A stretch of DNA of 64,000 bases from Aegilops tauschii subsp. strangulata (lineage: Eukaryota; Streptophyta; Magnoliopsida; Poales; Poaceae), in the NCBI RefSeq assembly GCF_002575655.3, contig NC_053040.3, positions 362,264,267 through 362,328,266 on the forward strand, given 5' to 3'. The translations under genes were made by a program, and so were the position numbers. The notes under the pieces are model-generated. The model saw nothing but the letters and a program-made list of their open reading frames with translations, was not told where the DNA came from and ran no database searches. Within the stretch, counting starts at the first letter, position 1, and every line of letters begins with the position of its first letter. Below, piece after piece: positions 47,203 through 57,682 of this stretch.

Positions 47203-48477
47203 GTGTTTGTCGCAAAGAGTGGACACTTTATCGAGGAGTTTCTTGCTAAAGAAGTAAGTGGGAAGACAGTACAACCTCACGAGATTACTGAATCTCCGAT
47301 GAAAGTAAGCAGGTTAACAAACCAAAACTGGAAGTTGTCCACACAACTGAACCAGAAGTTACTACACCAGCTGCCAATTAAGCTTGTAACTGAACCATGT
47401 AGGTCAGGAAGAGTTATCGAACCACCTGAATGGTTTCACAATGAAATACACATCCTAGAGGAAGTTGAACTTGCGCACTATAGAGAAGCAATGGTGGCGC
47501 CCAGCTCAAAAGAATGGCTTAAGGCCATGCAATCTGAAATGGAGTCCATGTACGAGAATAAAGTTTGGAACTTGGTTGATCCTCTAGAGGGTGTGAAAAC
47601 CATAAAATGTAAATGGATCTTCAAGAGAAAAACAGATGCGGATGATAATCCTACTATCTATAGAGCAAGGCTAGTTGCGAAAGGGTTTTCATAGGTTGAG
47701 GGAGTCGATTATGACAAAATCTTATCCCTGGTAGCAATGTTAAAGCCTGTGTGCATTATGGTGGCAATTGATGCATATTTTGACTATGAGATATGGTAGA
47801 TGGATGTGAAAACTGCTTTCCTAAATGAAAATCTCAAAGAGGATGTATTGATACAACCAGAAGGTTTTCTCGATCCTAATGATGCCAGAAAAGTGTGCAA
47901 GCTTCAAAGGTCTATCAATGGTTTGAATCGAGCATCAAGGAGCTGGAATCAACGTTTTGATTAACTGGTTAGAGATTTTTGCTTCATTAAAAATGATGAA
48001 GAATTTTGGGTATACAAGAAGTTTAGTGGGAGCTCTATAACTTTTATAATCTTATATGTAGATGACATATTCTTGACTGGAAATGATGTAAATTTGCTTA
48101 GCACAATAAAAGATTCATTAAAGAGTGTGTTTTCGATGAAAGACTTGAGAGAAGCAGCTTATATATTGGGCATAAATATCTATAGAGATAGATTAAGATG
48201 TCAAATTGTGCTAAGCCAAATCACGTACATTGACAAGGTTTTAAAGAGGTTTAAAATGGAGAACGCAAAGAAAGTTTTTCTCCCAATGTCACATGGCATG
48301 AAACTTCGCAAAAATCAATGTCCTAAGACAGTTAGTGAGCGCGTGCAGATGAGTGGAGTTCCATATGCCTCGGCAATTGGATCCAACATGTATGCCATGA
48401 TATGTACAAGACTAGATGTTTCTTATGCACTAAGTGTTAGTAGCTGGTACCAAAGTGATCATGGAGTGGCTTACTAG
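47203..48477 (+). pseudogene. Copia reverse transcriptase of element F
   Basis: Open parts: 47203-47694 (WLKAMQSEMESMYENKVW, CKWIFKRK, RARLVAKGF) and 48073-48477. Between them TAGs at 47692-47694 and 47797-47799 break the frame around MDVKTAFLNENL. The catalytic box reads YVDDIFLTGND (about 48057). YASAIGSNMYAM at about 48364. RT would copy element RNA; here it is dead. Confidence 0.8.
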
Positions 48478-49034
48478 GCAGCTGTTAAAAATATTTTTAA
48501 GTACCTCAGAAGGACAATGGACAAGCTCCTCATCTATGGAGGAGATGAAGAGCTCATTGTAAATGGTTACACTGATGCTAGCTTCATGACTGATATAGAT
48601 GACCATAAATCACAATCGGGCTTTGTTTTCACCCTCAATGGAGGGGTAGTAGTTTGGAAGAGTTTCAAGCAGAACACTATTGCGGATTCTATGATGGAAG
48701 CAGAATATATTGTGGCTTCAGAAGCTTCGAAGGAGGTTATCAGGATCAAGAAGTTTCTCGAAGAAGTTGGTGTGGTCCCAAGTGCAATGAATCCAATGGC
48801 ACTATATTGTGATAATAGTAGTGTTGTTGCTCAAGCAAAGGAACCAAGATCCCACATGAAGACCAGACATATCGAGCGCTAGTATCACATTATCCAACAA
48901 TATGTCGATAAGGGTTTTGTGAAAGTACTCAAGATTCACATGGATTTGAATGTATCACACCCAATGACGAAGGCTCTACCACGAGCAAAGCATGAGAAAC
49001 ACCGGATAGCGAGAGGTGTTAATGAAACTATGTA
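48478..49034 (+). pseudogene. Copia RNase H of element F
   Basis: Frame 48517-48882 has the RNase H sequence YTDASFMTDIDDHKSQSGF, then MMEAEYIVASEASKE and LYCDNSSVVAQAKEP, ending TRHIER before a TAG; the C-terminal extension continues to TAA/TAG near 49034. Catalytic D-E-D positions appear kept in this segment, but it is cut off from RT by a stop at 48475-48477. Confidence 0.75.
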
Positions 49035-49052
49035 ACTAGATTACTGACTCTA

Positions 49053-49067
49053 GTGCAAGTGGGAGTC
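49053..49067 (+). other. PPT of element F
   Basis: GTGCAAGTGGGAGTC directly precedes the 3' LTR, the usual Copia plus-strand priming site in Triticeae. Confidence 0.7.
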
Positions 49068-50796
49068 TGTTGGAAATATGCCCTATAGGAAATAATATTG
49101 TATTATTATATTTCCATATTCATAATTAAGAGTTTATATTCTATGCTATCACTGCTATGATCCTGAAATGTATGATTCAGTGTAAAACTCATATGCACAT
49201 GTGGAATGATAAACGATAAAATAAGATTCCTAGTCTCGCCTCTAAGACTTGCTCAAGTGTTGTTTGTGATCATGTTTTTGGGATCTTAGGATATCTTTAA
49301 GTGTAACTATAGTCCTAAAACAATTTTGAGAATATGATGTAAGAAGAACGATCATATTGAATCCACCCAAACTTGTTTGTTATACTTTGAGATAATATCG
49401 TCATAAATCAATTATTATTACATGGAGAGTTAATGTGTGATTTAGTTCCTTAAACCATGAGAGTATCATAGTCAATTCTTACCGTACAGTGAACTTTGGG
49501 GTTGCTCAAACGTCATCTGTAACACGGTGATCATAACAATAACTTACATGTTCACCGAAAAGTTTGACAAGAGACTAGATAGCTAGAGAGTGGGATTTTC
49601 TCATCCAACAATGGAGAGATATTCTTAGGTACCTCTTGGTGCAACAGGATCCACCATTGTCTGGCATACACAGGTGAGTAAGTCACGAGGATGCCGAAAC
49701 ATGTCAACGAGAAAGAAGAAAAAGCTGGCAATGAGGAGGCCGGTATAATGAGCATGTGTATGACTCAACAGGACACCATATCTCACCTTGGGTTCTATGA
49801 AGTATCGCAAAGAAATGGTAATAGCACATGATAACCAAAGGTTTACTCAAATGTCATTGGTATACTCATAGGGATCGATATGGATGTCCACGGTTCCACT
49901 ATTAGTCATTGAACAAAAGGGGTTTTGTTCATGTCTATGTTTTGCCGAACCTACAAGGTCACAAGCTTAAGTTAATCATGATCTACGGAGTGTTAGGAGG
50001 ACAAGAGTAATGAGGGAATATTTATGAAATAGTTTCATTAATATTTGAAATACTTTCAAGAGGAACCAGAAGCGTTTCGGGTTCACCAGAAGGGCTTCGG
50101 GGTTTACCGGGTAATATCGATAAATTATATATATATATGAAAATAGTTTTCGGTGATGTTAAATTAATATTAAAAGGCTCTAAATAGGATTTGTAGGCTT
50201 TTATATTTATTTAAATAACAACGGTCCTAAAGGGCCAATAGGCGGTTGTATCCCCTTCCTCCTTGTAGAAGAAAGGGGAGGCCGAATTGGAGGGGGTTTC
50301 CCCCTCCTCAAGCCCAGCCAAGGGGGAAAACTATCCCCCTTGTGTGGCGCCTTGTCCTCTCCCTCCAACCTATATATACTTGTGGTTTTGGCAATTTTTG
50401 ATACATAAGTTTTTGGAGCCTCCTCTTGTTCTCTAGTTCTAATTCTAGTTGATACAATTAGAGCTAGATCTAGATCCTCTCTAATCCTCATAATTAGAAG
50501 CCAGTGTGGTTCTAATCTCCTCCCTCTAATTCTCTGGTGAAGATTAAGTCTGGATGGTGAAGCGCTGCCGGATCGTGAAGATCGTACACTTGCAAACTAT
50601 GGAGAGGCCATGCTTTTGGTCTTCCGTTCGAGGGATCATTCGTGAACGGTTCGAGGGACTTCAGGTATGATCTACACCGACTCTTCTTCTTCCACTGCAA
50701 CTCGGAGTCCATAACGATCTGATCAAAACCGTTATCGCATCTTCATAGTGTTCCAGGTTGATCACAGGGCGATTTTTTTTATTACGTTTCCCGACA
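49068..50796 (+). repeat. 3' LTR of element F
   Basis: Starts TGTTGGAAATATGCCC and ends TTTCCCGACA, 1729 bp. TATA box at 50371-50378 in CCAACCTATATATACTTG. A dinucleotide AT tract lies at about 50128-50142. Size and ends fit the large Angela/WIS/BARE-like Copia group, but the body differs from the versions I remember. Confidence 0.85.
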
Positions 50797-51392
50797 CAAA
50801 TATAAATTCAGGGTCTTGCATAACTTAGTCTTTACTCCAATTTAGGGTCTTGTATCACTCAAATTTCAATCTCAATTTATTCGGAAGCAAAACATCTAAG
50901 CTATGTAGCACGTATATTTGCTACAAACACCACTTAGCTACAAATGTTGGTTTGCAAATGAAGAGAATTTTTTATCCATGAACTTATATGTTTGGAATGA
51001 ACAATTCCATTTATGAATTTGGAATCAAAAAAATTATTTTTGAACTAGTAATAAATAAACCCTTCAGCTCATCCCTCTCATACTTTATGAACTTCTATTT
51101 ATGAACCAGTAATCAACACTTTTATTTACAAAGAAAAATTAGGATCCATGAATCACGTGGTTATTGCTCATGTCAGTGTTAACAGCCTTCATGTCGGGAA
51201 GTTGTTGTTGTTCCTGAAGTTGTCCATCGGTGCAGACGAACTCATGGTGATCGTGGCAGTCATGGTCGTAGAGGCGACATCACAATGGCGGAGGGGAGGG
51301 TGACAACGATAAATGGAGGATAATGACGAGGAGGACGGAGACAGAGGTGGCCACAACGGCGAGCAGGGGCGAGTCACGGCGAGGCGGATGCG
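50797..51392. other. Spacer DNA, no gene seen
   Basis: AT-rich left part with two GGGTCTTG phrases (about 50816, 50848); right part 51230-51392 is GC-rich with GGCGA words. It continues at 60793-60805 and 62028 once element C and the solo LTR are removed, so it is the target DNA of C. Small minus-strand frames have no recognisable domain. Confidence 0.55.
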
Positions 51393-52409
51393 TGATACGT
51401 CTCCAACATATCTATAATTTATGAAGTATTCATGCTATTATATTATCATTCTTGGATGTTCTACAATCATTTTATAGCAACTTTATATCATTTTTGGGAC
51501 TAACCTATTGACCCTGTGCCCAGTGCCAGTTGTTGTTTTTTGCTTGCTTTTTACATCGCAGGAAATCAATATCAAATGGAGTCCAAACACCACGAAACTT
51601 TTTGTGGATTTTTTATGGACTAGAAGACATCCAGTGGGCCAAAGAAGCACCTGGGGGCTGCCCCGAGGGGGGCATAACCCACCAGGCGGCGCCTGGGTGC
51701 CCAGGTGCGCCCATGTGGATTGTGCCCACCTCGGTGGCCTCCCGCACTGCCTCGTTGCCCTATAAATTCCCAAATATTCCAAAAACCCTCGGGGTAACCC
51801 TAGATCAGAAGTTCCGCCGCCGCAAGGCTCTGTAGCCATGAGAAACCAATCTAGACCCCGTTTCGGCACTCCGCCGGAGGGGGAGATCATCACACGTGGC
51901 CATCTTCATCATCCCGGCGGCCACCACGATGAGGAGGGAGTAGTCCACCCTCGGGGCTGAGGGTTTGTACCAGTAGTTATGTGTTTAATCTCTCTCTCTC
52001 ATGTTCCTGAGATGTCACGATCTTGATGTATCGCGGGCTTTGTTAATATAGTCAGATCATGTGGTGTTTTCCCCTCTCTATCTTGTTGTGATGAATTGAG
52101 TTTTCCCTTTGAGATTTCGTTTTATCGGATTTTTAATACTTTTATGGATTTGAGAGCACTTGATATATGTCTTGCATATGAATACTCATGGTGACAATGG
52201 GGTATCGTACTGATTCACTTGATATATGTTTTGGCGTTCAACTCACAGATTCCCGAGGTGACATTGGGGTAATCTACGCATAGGGGTTGATGCACGTTCT
52301 TGTCTTTGTTTCTCCGGTAGAAATCTTGGGGCACTCTTTGAAGTTCTTTGTGTTGGATTGAGTATTATGAATCTGCAATTATTTTGTGTTATTTTAGTAC
52401 GAACTCTTG
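51393..52409 (+). repeat. 5' LTR of element C, truncated
   Basis: Starts TGATACGTCTCCAACATATC; TATAAAT at 51761-51767. Aligns with 59228 onward until GAACTCTTG (52409 = about 60245), where minus-strand element H sequence begins. The last about 540 bp are missing. Confidence 0.85.
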
Positions 52410-52611
52410 CATCTTGTAGCTCTTGAGTGGTCTTAGTGATGAACTCCCGAGCACCAGGGGCTCCTCGCCTGGGGCCTTCCTGAGGGAAACGTGCAGCAAA
52501 GCAAGACTCCACATGGTGCCCGAGCACCTCCCTCGTGACATCGGCTAGGTCCGAGGCCCTCCAGAAGAGAGCCCCCGAGCCCAACCTGAGGAGGGCGCCG
52601 GGCGCGTCTTC

Positions 52612-53823
52612 CTATGCGAGGGAGGGAGGCGCCCCAGGCACAAGCGCTGATCCTGAGGCGGCGCCGCCAGAGACACCGCTCTCCTGAGACCCTATGCGGA
52701 GTAGTTGCTTCTTCTTCTTGGGGATGGCCTCGGGAGGGTACTGGACGCCCTTGCTGTCGGGGTCTTCGATTGCTGCGGCTTGAAAGGCGCGCCCCAGGGA
52801 GCACACCGCATCTCTTTCCTCGTAGGGGACTGTGATGATTCCGCCGCTTCCTGGCATCTTGAGGACGTTGTAGCCGTGGTGAGTCACTGCCATGTACTTG
52901 GGTAATGTCGGGTACCCAAGGATGGTGTTGTACGGCAGACGGATATGGGCGACGTCGAAGTCGATGAGCTCGGTGCGGTAGTTGTCGCGCTGGCCGAAGG
53001 TGACAGGGAGGCGGACCTGCCCTATCGGGGTGGTGGAGCCGTCGGTCACTCCTGGGAAGCGCTTGGTAGGCTGTAGCTGATCGTATGGCACTTGGAGGTT
53101 GTCGAACATCTCGACGGACAAGACGTTAAGCCCTGCACCGCCGTCAATGAGGGTATTGGTGACTTGGACATTGCTGATGACGGGTGAGCAGAGCATCGGG
53201 AGGGCGCCAGCAGTGGCCGCGCATTTGAGCTGGTCCGCCGAGCTGAAGGTGATGGCGCACTCGGACCACCTGAGCGGGCGCGTGGCCTCGAGCCTGGGAA
53301 GGGCTACGTTCACCTCACGAGCAAACTGCTTGAAGATGCGCTGGAATGCTGGGGCCTGAGCTCCGCCCAAGATACAGGCGATAGCACGTGGTTCCTGGAA
53401 GCCCCCAGCCCCCTCGTCCTGATGGTGGTCGTCGTTCCTTCTTGGTGGTGGCGGCAGTGGAGGGAGATCAGCATTGCCCTGAGGGCGGTCCTCACGAGGC
53501 TGATCCCTCCATGCGCCCTCACGAGGTTGGTCCTGCCAGTGGTCCTCACGAGGCCAGTCGCGCCACTCCTGGCGGGGGGCGCGATCGTCCCAGCATCCCC
53601 CGCCTCGTTCTCCTCCTCGGCCGTAGCCCCGGTCATTGCGCTCGGGGCGTCGACCGAAGCGTCCATCTCGAATGGCCCTGAGCTCTTGGCAGTCATTGGT
53701 GTTGTGGCTGTGTACGTTGTGGAAGGCGCAGAACGGACGGCTGCTCTTGGATAACTCGGGGTGGTCCTGACCGCGCTTCATGTCTGGCTCCGCCGCGAGC
53801 ACGGCCACCCCCTTGCGCTTCAC
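52612..53823 (-). pseudogene. gag tail and retropepsin-like protease of element H
   Basis: A 403-codon open frame. A Cys/His segment CAFHNVHSHNTNDC (32-45) resembles a zinc knuckle, followed by an Arg/Asp/Trp-rich stretch (52-115), and the protease active site DGGAG at 227-231 with YNTILGYP later. It is really the continuation of the gag frame: the open frame extends upstream of 53823 into the gag ORF, so one small indel near 53880 splits the original polyprotein. GC-rich codons. No stop inside, so decay is slight. Confidence 0.75.
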
Positions 53824-55073
53824 ATCCTTGGCCTTGGCCTTCTTCTCCTCTGGGTCGGTAGGAGGGAGCTCGAGGAGGGAAGGTGCCCCTCCTCAGCTCT
53901 TGCGCACTTGGTCACCATGTTGAACAGCTCCAGAGCCGTGCATAACTCCTCGTGGATGGCGAGCTCCTCCGTCATCTTGACGTCGTGGACGCCATCGGAG
54001 AACGCTGAAATGATGGCCTCGTCCGTCACCTTGGGGATCTTGAGGCGAACACTGTTGAAGCGCTGGATGTACTTCTGCAGAGTCTCCCCTGGCTGCTGCT
54101 TGATACGGCGTAGGTCACCAGCGGCCGGCGGGCGGTCGCGAGTGCCCTGAAAGTTGGCGACGAAGCAGTCGCGCATCTCACCCCAGGAGGAGATCGAACC
54201 CGGGGGTAGGTTCAGGAGCCACGAGTGAGCATCGTCCTTGAGAGTTGCCATGACTTTCTCGTCACTGTTGGCCACCTCGATGCTCAGCTCATAGAGCTGC
54301 AAGAACTCCGCGGGGTCGGGGGTGCCGTCATAGCGACGAGGCAGGTATGGCATGAACTTGCCCGGCCAGACGACGCTACGCAACTCTGGAGTGAAAGCGC
54401 GGCAGCCTGCTATGGCCATCGGGGCCCTTTGCAGAGGTGGAGCCTGCCCTTGATGTCCACGCACCGCCATCGCAGGCGGCACGCGGTCTTGTCGTGGTGG
54501 CGCTGGGAGCGCAGGAGTGTTTTCTTGCGGCCGGGGAACCTCTTGGCAGCTTCCTTCTTCTCGTGCAGGCGCCCGGCGTGGTGGGTCGCGCCGGGGGGCC
54601 GCGCGTCTTGGCGCGAGAGCGCCGTCTTGGTGCAGAGGTGGCGGAGGCGCCCCGTGGGCTATGTCACCTGCGGCTGGAGGAGGGCGAGGTAGCGAGAGAG
54701 ACGGGACAAGCGAGCCCCCAGCGGCGCTGACGAGCTCGGCGATGCGGTCCAGCCAGTCCTCGTAGAGGTCGTCGACTGGGCGGTAGCACAGGAGCTCGCG
54801 TGCCATGAGCAGCGCGGCCTGCGCGTCCGTGGGCGCGCGACGAGCGTGGGATGATGAGCCAGCCGGAGTCAGCGACGGGGTGGCAGTGCGGCCGTCTCGC
54901 CGCACCGAGGGGTGCAGCGAAAATGCTTGCTGCTCGTTTCCCGCCGGGCCGGTGGTGGCGTTGGCAACGGGTGACGGAGAACGACTGGGAGGCCCGCCGA
55001 CAGGAGCTGTCTGAGCGACATGGGCGGCGAGGGCGGCCCGGCGCTCGGCGCGGGCTCGACGCACATTTGCCAT
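53820..55073 (-). pseudogene. gag of element H
   Basis: A 417-codon open frame starting MANVRRARAERRAAL, 50 bp from the PBS. A Pro/Arg-rich N-terminal half is followed by the Retrotrans_gag core: PYLPRRYDGTPDPAEFLQLY, SWLLNLPPGSISSWGEM, GETLQKYIQRFNSVRLKIP. The last about 20 residues are out of frame (Ser/Arg-rich) because of the indel near 53880, and it overlaps the next frame by 4 bp. Nearly intact, so H is fairly young. Confidence 0.75.
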
Positions 55074-55125
55074 GGATGCGGTGGAGCGGTGGAACGTGGA
55101 TCGACGGAAGGAAAGCTTCAGTGCA

Positions 55126-55143
55126 CCCCTACCTGGCGCGCCA
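55126..55143 (-). other. Primer binding site of element H
   Basis: The minus strand reads TGGCGCGCCAGGTAGGGG two bases from the LTR end. One base differs from the PBS of G (26452-26469). Confidence 0.7.
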
Positions 55144-55145
55144 AA

Positions 55146-56039
55146 TGTCGGATTTCGGGTTCCGGCAAAACCCTTAAGGTTCGAACTCTAGGGTGCGCAC
55201 GAAGATTTCTCCTCCCCCTAGCTCACACGCTCACCACGATCTCAAGGCTCAGCACGTCGAACTCGAAGAACAAGGGACACCGGGTTTATACTGGTTCGGG
55301 CCACCGATGTGGTGTAATACCCTACTCCAGTGTGGTGTGGTGGATTGCCTCTTGGGCTGAGGATGAACTAGTACAAGGGAAGAACAGCCTCCTGAGGAGA
55401 GGTGTTCTCGTGCTTCAGTGAGCTTGTGTGGGTGAGGATGATCTGAGTCTGGATCGGTTGCCCCCTACTGTGGTGGCTAGTCCTATTTATAGAGGCCCTG
55501 GTCCTCTTCCCAAATGTTGAGCGGGAAGGGATCCAACAACGGCCAATTTCGAAGGGAGACAACTAGTACAAGTTATCCTGACTAAAGGTGGTCTTCACCT
55601 ACCAAAGGCTCTGGTGGTGACGCCATCCTGGGCTCCACGGTGACCTTCGTCCTGCCGTCCTGCTGGTCTTGGTCTTGTTGCACCGATATGGAAACCTTTG
55701 CCTGATGCCTCGGGACTCCTCGCCTGCGCCTGCCGCTTTAGCACAAAAGAGGAAACGAGTACACTGCGCGCGCTGGCGCCCGCCTGGCCTTGGTCGTCAT
55801 GGCTTGCATCACAGGAACCTCGCGAGGTGCCCCTTGCCTTGATCTCTCCGCCCCTCGCGAGCCAGCCCAGTGAGGCCGACCCCGAGGAGGTCTTGCATTG
55901 TCCGTCTCGCAAGGCTTGGCCCCTCGCGAGGGTCTTGAGCGCTTGCTGATGAAGATGGGCCGTACAGGGCCACTGGTAGAGCCACGCCGTGGGCCGCAGG
56001 CAGGCAAGTGTGGGGACCCCCGTTCCCAGGACGCCGACA
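55146..56039 (-). repeat. 5' LTR of element H
   Basis: 894 bp. On the minus strand it starts TGTCGGCGTCCTGGGAACG at 56039 and ends CGAAATCCGACA at 55146. A TATAAATA box lies at 55494-55501 (minus). Three TCGCGA-centred palindromes lie in U3 (55818-55827, 55854-55861, 55921-55932). Confidence 0.85.
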
Positions 56040-56256
56040 CCTCTCTTTATGTTGAAAGTTTTGAAGATGCACTTGTTTTGCCTTCCTATGCTAGTTGATT
56101 CTTGCTCCCATAAATTATTTGCTCACAAAATCCCTATGCATAGAAAGTGGGTTAGACTTAAATGTGATTCATGATGCTCCCGTTAAGTTTCAATTCTTAT
56201 TTTACATGTGAGCATCATTGAAATCATCATGCCTAACTAAAAAGGTATTAAAGAAA

Positions 56257-56280
56257 AGCGCTTGTTGGGAGACAACCCAA
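56257..56280 (+). other. Conserved internal motif in element C
   Basis: GCTTGTTGGGAGACAACC, one base different from the copies in A and E. It lies about 220 bp after the ORF remnant, as in A. Confidence 0.6.
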
Positions 56281-56858
56281 CACTTTTACCTACTTTTTAT
56301 GTGTTCACATGATTAGGCTACTGTAGTAATCATGTTTTATTGCTTTTGTTTCAATAAAGTGCCAAGTAAAGCCTTTGGGATAGTGGGGATGATAGTTGAC
56401 TTGAATCTGTGCAAAAACAGAAACTTTTGCTTCCAGAAACAGAATTGTTTAAATTCACTGGAAAGTGATAAAATTCTGAAATTTTTACAGATTATTGATA
56501 TGAAAATTCTCTATGTTTTACTAATTTTTCAGAATTTTTGGAGTAGCATAAGTATGGTTATTCTGCAGATCATTACAGACTGTTCTATTTTTGACAGATT
56601 CTGTTTTTGATGCATAGTTTGCTTGTTTTCTAGTTTCTATGGCTTATATTGCTCAATATAAATTGTGGAAATGATATGATACAGTAGGCATTGTCTGGAA
56701 ACAATTATGATTCTTGTCTTTGATAGTACCAAAGTGAAATGGTTTGCTCTTTACCATACTAACCTATCTCACGAAGTTCCGTTAAGTTTGGTGTGATTGA
56801 AGTTTTCAAGTTTTGGGTGAGATGTTGATATGAGGAGAATAAGGAGTGAGAAGACCCT

Positions 56859-57682
56859 AAGCTTGGGGATGCCCAAGGCACCCCAAGTTAATATCCAAGG
56901 AAGATCCAAGCAACTAAGCTTGGGGATGCCACGGAAGGCATCCCCTCTTTCGTCTCCAATATTATCGGTAATCTCACTTGGAGCTATATTTTCATTCGTC
57001 ACATGATATGAGTTTTACTTGGAGCGTCATTTTATTTTGTTAGGATTTGCTTGCTGCTATCTATAATAATGTTCTGCATCTTTTACTTCAATAAAAATGT
57101 CAAGGATAGCCTTTACCATGCTTATTTTGCAAGTATACATGTTGTTGTTTCAAAACAGAAAGTTTATTGTTGTTGCAAAAATTCCCTAGAAAAGTCAGAA
57201 TGTGATAAAATGTTGAAACTTTTTGAATAGTAAGCTCTGATAAATTTTCTACAGTGTGGTAAATATTCATAATTTTTGGAGTTAAAGAAGTATTGATACT
57301 CTTGCATTCTTTACAGACTGTACTGTTTTGGCAGATTGCTGTTATGTTTGCATTGTTTGCATATGTTTGCTTGTTTAATGATTCTATTTGAGGATCGGAG
57401 TATTAAATATGCAGAGGAATTTAGTATGCAATGTTGAATAATAATTTTAGTGATTTGCTACAGTAGAGAATGATAAGGTTTTTGCATTGGTTTATACTAA
57501 CTTATCTCACGAGTTCTTGTTGAGTTTTGTGTGGATGAAGTTTTTAAGATTTAGGGAAACCGTGATATAAAAGGAATTAAGTAGACACAAAAGCTCAAGC
57601 TTGGGGATGCCCAAGGCATCCCAAGATAATATTTCAAGAAGTCTCAAGCATCCAAGCTTGGGGATGCCCCGGTAGGCATCCC
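56859..57682 (+). other. Two pairs of PPT-like hairpins in element C
   Basis: First pair: 56865-56884 and 56922-56945 (perfect 9-bp stem, GGGGATGCC/GGCATCCCC). Second pair: 57603-57622 (8-bp stem) and 57661-57682 (8-bp stem). The offset between pairs is exactly 738 bp for both members. Each hairpin starts AAGCTTGGGGATGCC. Confidence 0.7.

Larger units (their letters stand above)
27525..50796 (+). mobile_element. Element F: old Copia retrotransposon, split by element D
   Basis: Left part: 3' end of the 5' LTR (27525-28007), PBS and leader to about 28154. Right part: internal region (45264-49067) with gag, protease, integrase, RT and RNase H in Copia order (integrase before RT), then the complete 3' LTR (49068-50796). 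The missing first part of the 5' LTR was removed where element G inserted. The two LTR pieces look about 88% identical by eye, so this is the oldest layer. The coding region has many stops. Confidence 0.85.
52410..56039 (-). mobile_element. Element H: Gypsy retrotransposon remnant, minus strand
   Basis: 5' LTR (55146-56039), PBS, gag (55073-53820) and protease frame (53823-52612) are kept; RT, RNase H, integrase and 3' LTR are absent. The left end (52410-52584) still reads LFWRASDLADV, the usual spacer before RT, then a rearranged tail up to the junction with LTR C. PBS and ends resemble element G, so the same broad lineage. Confidence 0.8.
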
